Origin: Eubacteriales bacterium
Lineage (GTDB): Bacteria > Bacillota_A > Clostridia > Christensenellales > Aristaeellaceae
Length of the DNA: 9,040 nt
Direction of reading: 5' to 3'
Assembly (NCBI GenBank): GCA_028692205.1
Contig: JAQUXV010000083.1
Coordinates: 1 to 9,040 of the forward strand
Part shown: positions 6,152 to 9,040 of the stretch, piece after piece
Position numbering within the stretch: the first letter of the stretch is position 1
How the letters are laid out: every line of letters begins with the position of its first letter
Position numbers and translations under genes: made by a program
Notes under the pieces: generated by a model
What the model saw: only the letters and a program-made list of their open reading frames with translations
Databases searched by the model: none
What the model was told of the DNA's origin: nothing

Positions 6152-6811
6152 ATGAAAAATTTCGTGATTACGATTGCCCGCGGCTTTGGCAGCGGCGGAA
6201 AACAAATCGGGCTTAAAATTGCCGGGGATTTAAACATTAAACTGATGGATAAGGAACTGTTGGAACTGGCGTCCATCGAGAGCGGAATCAGCGAGGAGCT
6301 TTTCGCCCTTGCGGACGAAAAACTGAACCGGCGGCTGCTGATGCACATTCCCGACCGGGAGCATTACGGCAATGTGCTCCGGCCCGAAAACCGGAAATTC
6401 GTATCCGACATGAACCTGTTCAACTATCAGGTGAAAATATTGCGGAGCCTCGCTAAAACAGAATCCTTTATCGTGATGGGCAAAGCCGCTAATTTCGTAA
6501 TGCGGGATCTGCCCAACGTGATCAGCGTGCAGATACAGGCGCCGTTTGAGGATTGCGTAAAGCAGATTATGGAACGTTCCGTGATGACGGAGGAACAGGC
6601 GGCCCGCGCTGTGCGCCGTACGGATAAATACCGCTCCGACTATCACCGGTATTACACCGGGCAGAAGTGGACGGACGGCATCAATTTCGATTTATGCCTC
6701 AATAGCTCCCGCATCGGCTGGGACGGCTGTGCGGAAGTGATTAAGGAAAGCGTATGCCAGAAACTCGGCCTTACCCGGGAGGATCTGGTGCAGCCCATAA
6801 CCGCGGAATAA
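6152..6811 (+). CDS. Cytidylate-kinase-like P-loop protein
   Basis: A 219-residue cytoplasmic protein of the cytidylate-kinase-like family (the AAA_26 type), distinct from the essential Cmk. It opens with a beta strand and glycine-rich loop, FVITIARGFGSGGKQIG (residues 4-20). The Walker lysine is Lys17, and Gln replaces the usual Ser/Thr after it; this family typically has a GSGG-[RK]-[EQ] loop, so the change is probably normal. MDKELLELAS (about 32-41), IVMGKAANFV and the DKYRSDYHRYYTGQKW segment also match the family, the last resembling the lid/substrate region of Cmk. The start at 6152 is chosen for AAAGGAG 11 bases upstream; the frame stays open further left, but that translation looks non-coding. 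The natural substrate of these proteins is not established. The gene stands alone, bounded by a repeat region and a convergent terminator. Confidence 0.88.
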   Translation: MKNFVITIARGFGSGGKQIGLKIAGDLNIKLMDKELLELASIESGISEELFALADEKLNRRLLMHIPDREHYGNVLRPENRKFVSDMNLFNYQVKILRSLAKTESFIVMGKAANFVMRDLPNVISVQIQAPFEDCVKQIMERSVMTEEQAARAVRRTDKYRSDYHRYYTGQKWTDGINFDLCLNSSRIGWDGCAEVIKESVCQKLGLTREDLVQPITAE

Positions 6812-7142
6812 CAGGCCGGAGGATGAAAGCTTTCCGGCCGGACGGATACCGCGAAGCAAGGCCCTTGCGCTGTAGGGGACCGGTCTTTTGGGTGCGGGAG
6901 CGAAACCCCCGAAATATCGGTTAGTTGCCTTTGATCCACAGGCTTGAATCGCCTGCGCCCGACCCCGGCACCCGCACACGGTTGAAGCGGCGCTTGCCCG
7001 AGGCTTGTGAAGCGCTTCTTGAATCCGATTGGTTTCACAGGGGAACCTGCCCGCAGGCAAACAAACCGCCCGCCGCGAAACAACTTTTCGCGGCGGGCGG
7101 TGTTTTACGCTGTTCGATTGATGGCGCAAACGAAATACCAGC
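6812..7142. other. Intergenic region between convergent genes, 331 bases
   Basis: No gene is seen on either strand. A first hairpin, GGCCGGA (6814-6820) with TCCGGCC (6833-6839), follows the kinase-like stop without a U-tract. Small hairpins include GCAAG/CTTGC (6856-6868) and CAGGC/GCCTG (6939-6955). The region ends in the strong shared terminator at 7066-7101. The middle 200 bases resemble no family I recognise. Confidence 0.6.
7065..7106. terminator. Bidirectional terminator between convergent genes
   Basis: Bases 7066-7080 pair perfectly with 7086-7100 (15 bp, mostly G-C) around a 5-base loop, with an extra A-T pair at 7065/7101. The plus strand continues TGTTTTA; the minus strand continues TTTGTTTG. 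It can therefore end both the kinase-like transcript and the glycosyltransferase transcript, whose stop codon lies 42 bases away. Confidence 0.85.
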
Positions 7143-8117
7143 TTACTCGTCTTTCACAGGGTCGGCGCCTTCGGTGTTCAGATACCGGTCGATGATAAAG
7201 CGCGGACGGCGCTTGCTTTCGTGGTAAATTTTCCCCACATACTCGCCGATAACGCCCAAACTCAGCAGCTGGATGCCGCCGATCAGCCAGATGGAGGCAA
7301 TGGTGCTCGTCCAGCCGGTTACGGTGTGCCCGACGATGAAGGCGATCAGCGTGTAAAGGAGCATGAACAGCGAGATAACGAAGATAACCAGTCCGAGCGT
7401 GGTAATCAGCCGCAGGGGCTTCACCGAAAAACTGGTGATGCCGTCGATGGCGAAAGCCAGCATCTTCTGGAACGGATACTTGCTTTCCCCGGCAAAGCGC
7501 TCGCTGCGGTCGTAATACACATACCCGCTCTGGAAACCCACCAGCGGGGCCAGCCCGCGCAGGAACAGGTTCACCTCGCGGAACTCGGCCAGCGCGTCCA
7601 GCGCGCGGCGGCTCATCAGCCGGTAATCCGCGTGGTTGTAAGTAATATCCACGCCAAGGTTCTTCATGAGTCGGTAAAACATCAGCGCCGTCTGCCGCTT
7701 CATAAAGGTGTCGGTATCGCGCTTATTGCGCACGCCGTACACAATGTCGCACCCGTCCCGGTATTCGGTAATAAAGCGGTCCATGGCGTCCATATCGTCC
7801 TGCAGGTCGGCGTCCATGGAGATGGAAAAATCACAATGCTTTCGCGCCGTCATCAGCCCCGCGAGCAGCGCGTTCTGGTGTCCGCGGTTGCGGCTGAGTT
7901 TTAAGCCCTCAAACAGCGGGTTTTCCTCGTGCAGCTTGCGGATCATCGGCCAGGTCTGGTCCTTGCTGCCGTCGTCCACCAACAGCACGCGGCTGTCCGG
8001 ATCGCAAAGCTTTTTTTCAATCAGCGACTGCATTTTAACCGTCAGCCTCCGGGCGGTTTCGGGCAGAACGGCTTCCTCGTTATAACAGGGGATAACGACC
8101 ATCAGTTTATCGGACAT
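7143..8117 (-). CDS. Polyprenyl-phosphate-type glycosyltransferase, GT2 family (GtrB/DPM1-like)
   Basis: A 324-residue membrane-anchored enzyme expected to transfer a sugar from a nucleotide donor to a polyprenyl phosphate carrier on the inner face of the membrane, for later use in cell-surface glycan or protein modification. Seen: the GT-A opening IPCYNE (9-14), VDDGS (47-51), the metal-binding DADLQD (102-107), the RFAGESKY loop (207-214), two hydrophobic segments (about 234-262 and 268-295), and GEYVGKIYHESKRRP, typical of this branch. The sugar cannot be read from sequence. The start at 8117 is chosen because GAGAGGAAG lies just upstream; an in-frame ATG at 8138 has no comparable site and directly follows a GGCGGC/GCCGCC hairpin. 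The 57-base gap from the preceding stop suggests co-transcription with the EF-hand protein. Confidence 0.93.
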   Translation of the reverse strand: MSDKLMVVIPCYNEEAVLPETARRLTVKMQSLIEKKLCDPDSRVLLVDDGSKDQTWPMIRKLHEENPLFEGLKLSRNRGHQNALLAGLMTARKHCDFSISMDADLQDDMDAMDRFITEYRDGCDIVYGVRNKRDTDTFMKRQTALMFYRLMKNLGVDITYNHADYRLMSRRALDALAEFREVNLFLRGLAPLVGFQSGYVYYDRSERFAGESKYPFQKMLAFAIDGITSFSVKPLRLITTLGLVIFVISLFMLLYTLIAFIVGHTVTGWTSTIASIWLIGGIQLLSLGVIGEYVGKIYHESKRRPRFIIDRYLNTEGADPVKDE

Positions 8118-8138
8118 CGGTATCTTCCTCTCTCTCAT

Positions 8139-8154
8139 GGCGGCGTTCGCCGCC
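8139..8154 (-). promoter_or_regulatory. Small hairpin before the glycosyltransferase gene
   Basis: GGCGGC (8139-8144) and GCCGCC (8149-8154) form a perfect 6-bp stem with a 4-base loop, 21 bases before the chosen start and just after the upstream stop codon. No U-tract follows. It would occlude initiation at the alternative ATG ending at 8138 and leave the GAGAGGAAG site free. Confidence 0.4.
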
Positions 8155-8174
8155 CTGGTAAAAAGTATTTTCGT

Positions 8175-9040
8175 TCAGGCATCAGCCGGGCCGATGACAA
8201 CCGTTCCGCTGTCGGCGGTAAAAACGCGGTTGCCCAGGTAGCCCGTAACGCGAACTTGGTACGTGCCGGGGGCGACATAGTCGCCGTTCTGGTCGCGGCC
8301 GTTCCAGTAGAAGGTGCTCCCGCAGATCTTCAGCGGCCGCGTGCTTTGCCGGTGGCATAGCTTGCGGACGGTTTCGCCCGATTCGTTCACGATGGATACG
8401 CTGAGCTCGCAGGGACATGTGTGCCCCACGAAGATCGCCATCTCCCTCGGGGAGCCGGGCGTATAGGCGCCGCCTACCTCCACGGTAAGCGCTGGGTCCC
8501 CCTCGTCGGGAGGCACCGCGATCACGCGCCCGGCATGCACGGTCAGCTTGCCGTTTTCGATGGAGACGAGCTGCACGATCACGTAGCCGCTTTCATCGCC
8601 TTCCGATAGGTTCAGCGTCAGGGTTCGCAGCTTGCGGCCCGGCGAAATGGCGCCTTCTTCGTCGCCGTAGGCGGTATAGCGCTCCACGTTGTCGAACAAC
8701 AGCTGCGCCTCGTCAAACCGCCATTTGTTTTCCCGGCGGTAAACCACCTGATAGGCCACGCGCACCGGGCGCAGCGCGATAAACTCCAGCGACAGCTCGT
8801 TATCCGTCCGGCTCAGGGTGGAGCTGGAGAAAGTGACATCCCCGATGGGGGAACGATCGGAAAGGTTCATCGTTTCCCGCTCGGCGAGGTTGTAGGTAAA
8901 GACGACGAAATCGTCCTCCTGAGGATATACCTGCGGGGTGGAGGCCGCGTGATTTTCCAGCAGCGCGTTATAAAGCTCCGTCAGGGTGATGCTACCGTCG
9001 CGGTTGGCATCCGCGGGCGCGCCGTAGCGCGGGTTGATGC
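8175..9040 (-). CDS. EF-hand and FlgD-Ig-like domain protein, C-terminal part
   Basis: The frame is open from the right edge to a TGA at 8175-8177, giving about 287 residues; an internal ATG at 8870 is not the true start because coding continues upstream. Near the edge is a canonical EF-hand calcium loop, DANRDGSITLTE (codons 9011 down to 8976), with Asp1, Asn3, Asp5, Gly6, Ile8 and Glu12 all in place, followed by ELYNALL. PQVYPQEDDFVVF comes next, then a beta-rich middle. The last ~65 residues match FlgD-type Ig domains: SIVNESGETV, then a WNGRDQNGDYVAPGTYQVRV core. Such tails are usual on exported proteins. From memory, an EF-hand followed by a PQxYP...F segment occurs at the end of clostridial caspase/legumain-like peptidase domains, so the missing N-terminus may be a cysteine peptidase; that is a guess. 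No signal peptide can be assessed. Confidence 0.75.
   Translation of the reverse strand, partial: INPRYGAPADANRDGSITLTELYNALLENHAASTPQVYPQEDDFVVFTYNLAERETMNLSDRSPIGDVTFSSSTLSRTDNELSLEFIALRPVRVAYQVVYRRENKWRFDEAQLLFDNVERYTAYGDEEGAISPGRKLRTLTLNLSEGDESGYVIVQLVSIENGKLTVHAGRVIAVPPDEGDPALTVEVGGAYTPGSPREMAIFVGHTCPCELSVSIVNESGETVRKLCHRQSTRPLKICGSTFYWNGRDQNGDYVAPGTYQVRVTGYLGNRVFTADSGTVVIGPADA

Noticed and set aside
7221..7904. 227-codon plus-strand open frame inside the glycosyltransferase gene
   Set aside because: Antisense shadow; the minus strand has clear GT2 motifs and paired membrane segments.

Overview
The window looks like chromosomal DNA from a moderately GC-rich Gram-positive anaerobe, most likely a Clostridia-class Firmicute of the Oscillospiraceae/Ruminococcaceae kind. 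This is inferred from strong AGGAGG-type ribosome binding sites, TTTACA/TTAACA direct repeats of the Firmicute PhoP type, a cytidylate-kinase-like protein of a family frequent in Clostridia, and hairpin-rich intergenic regions. No rRNA, tRNA, CRISPR array, insertion sequence or phage gene is visible.

Layout, left to right. (1) Bases 1-3577, plus strand: an ABC importer made of the C-terminal part of a substrate-binding protein, a double-length permease and an ATPase, in the order of the FbpABC/AfuABC group. The 277-base gap after the binding-protein gene is full of potential stem-loops, which suits unequal expression of binding protein and membrane components. A 20-bp intrinsic terminator follows the ATPase gene. 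(2) Bases 3578-5644, plus strand: a Na+/phosphate cotransporter fused to a PhoU-like domain. It is preceded by two pairs of PhoP-box-like repeats, a probable promoter and a GC-rich leader with mutually exclusive hairpins, and followed by a terminator. (3) Bases 5645-6151: a gene-free stretch with a 56-bp tandem repeat and many hairpins. (4) Bases 6152-6811, plus strand: a cytidylate-kinase-like P-loop protein. (5) Bases 7066-7101: a 15-bp perfect hairpin that can terminate transcription from both sides. (6) Bases 7143-9040, minus strand: a membrane-bound polyprenyl-phosphate-type family 2 glycosyltransferase, preceded by the C-terminal part of a protein with an EF-hand calcium loop and a FlgD-like Ig domain; the latter runs off the right edge.

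Two phosphate-related themes may connect regions 1 and 2. The cotransporter appears to be under Pho control, and the neighbouring ABC binding protein carries a His-Asp pair and a downstream Glu placed much as in AfuA, which binds sugar phosphates, where ferric-binding relatives have a Tyr-Tyr pair. The importer may therefore bring in organophosphate and the cotransporter inorganic phosphate; this is inference. No clearly new defence or mobile system is present. The best candidates for undescribed biology are the switch-like leader before the cotransporter gene, the dispersed intergenic repeat, and the EF-hand/FlgD protein whose N-terminus lies outside the window.
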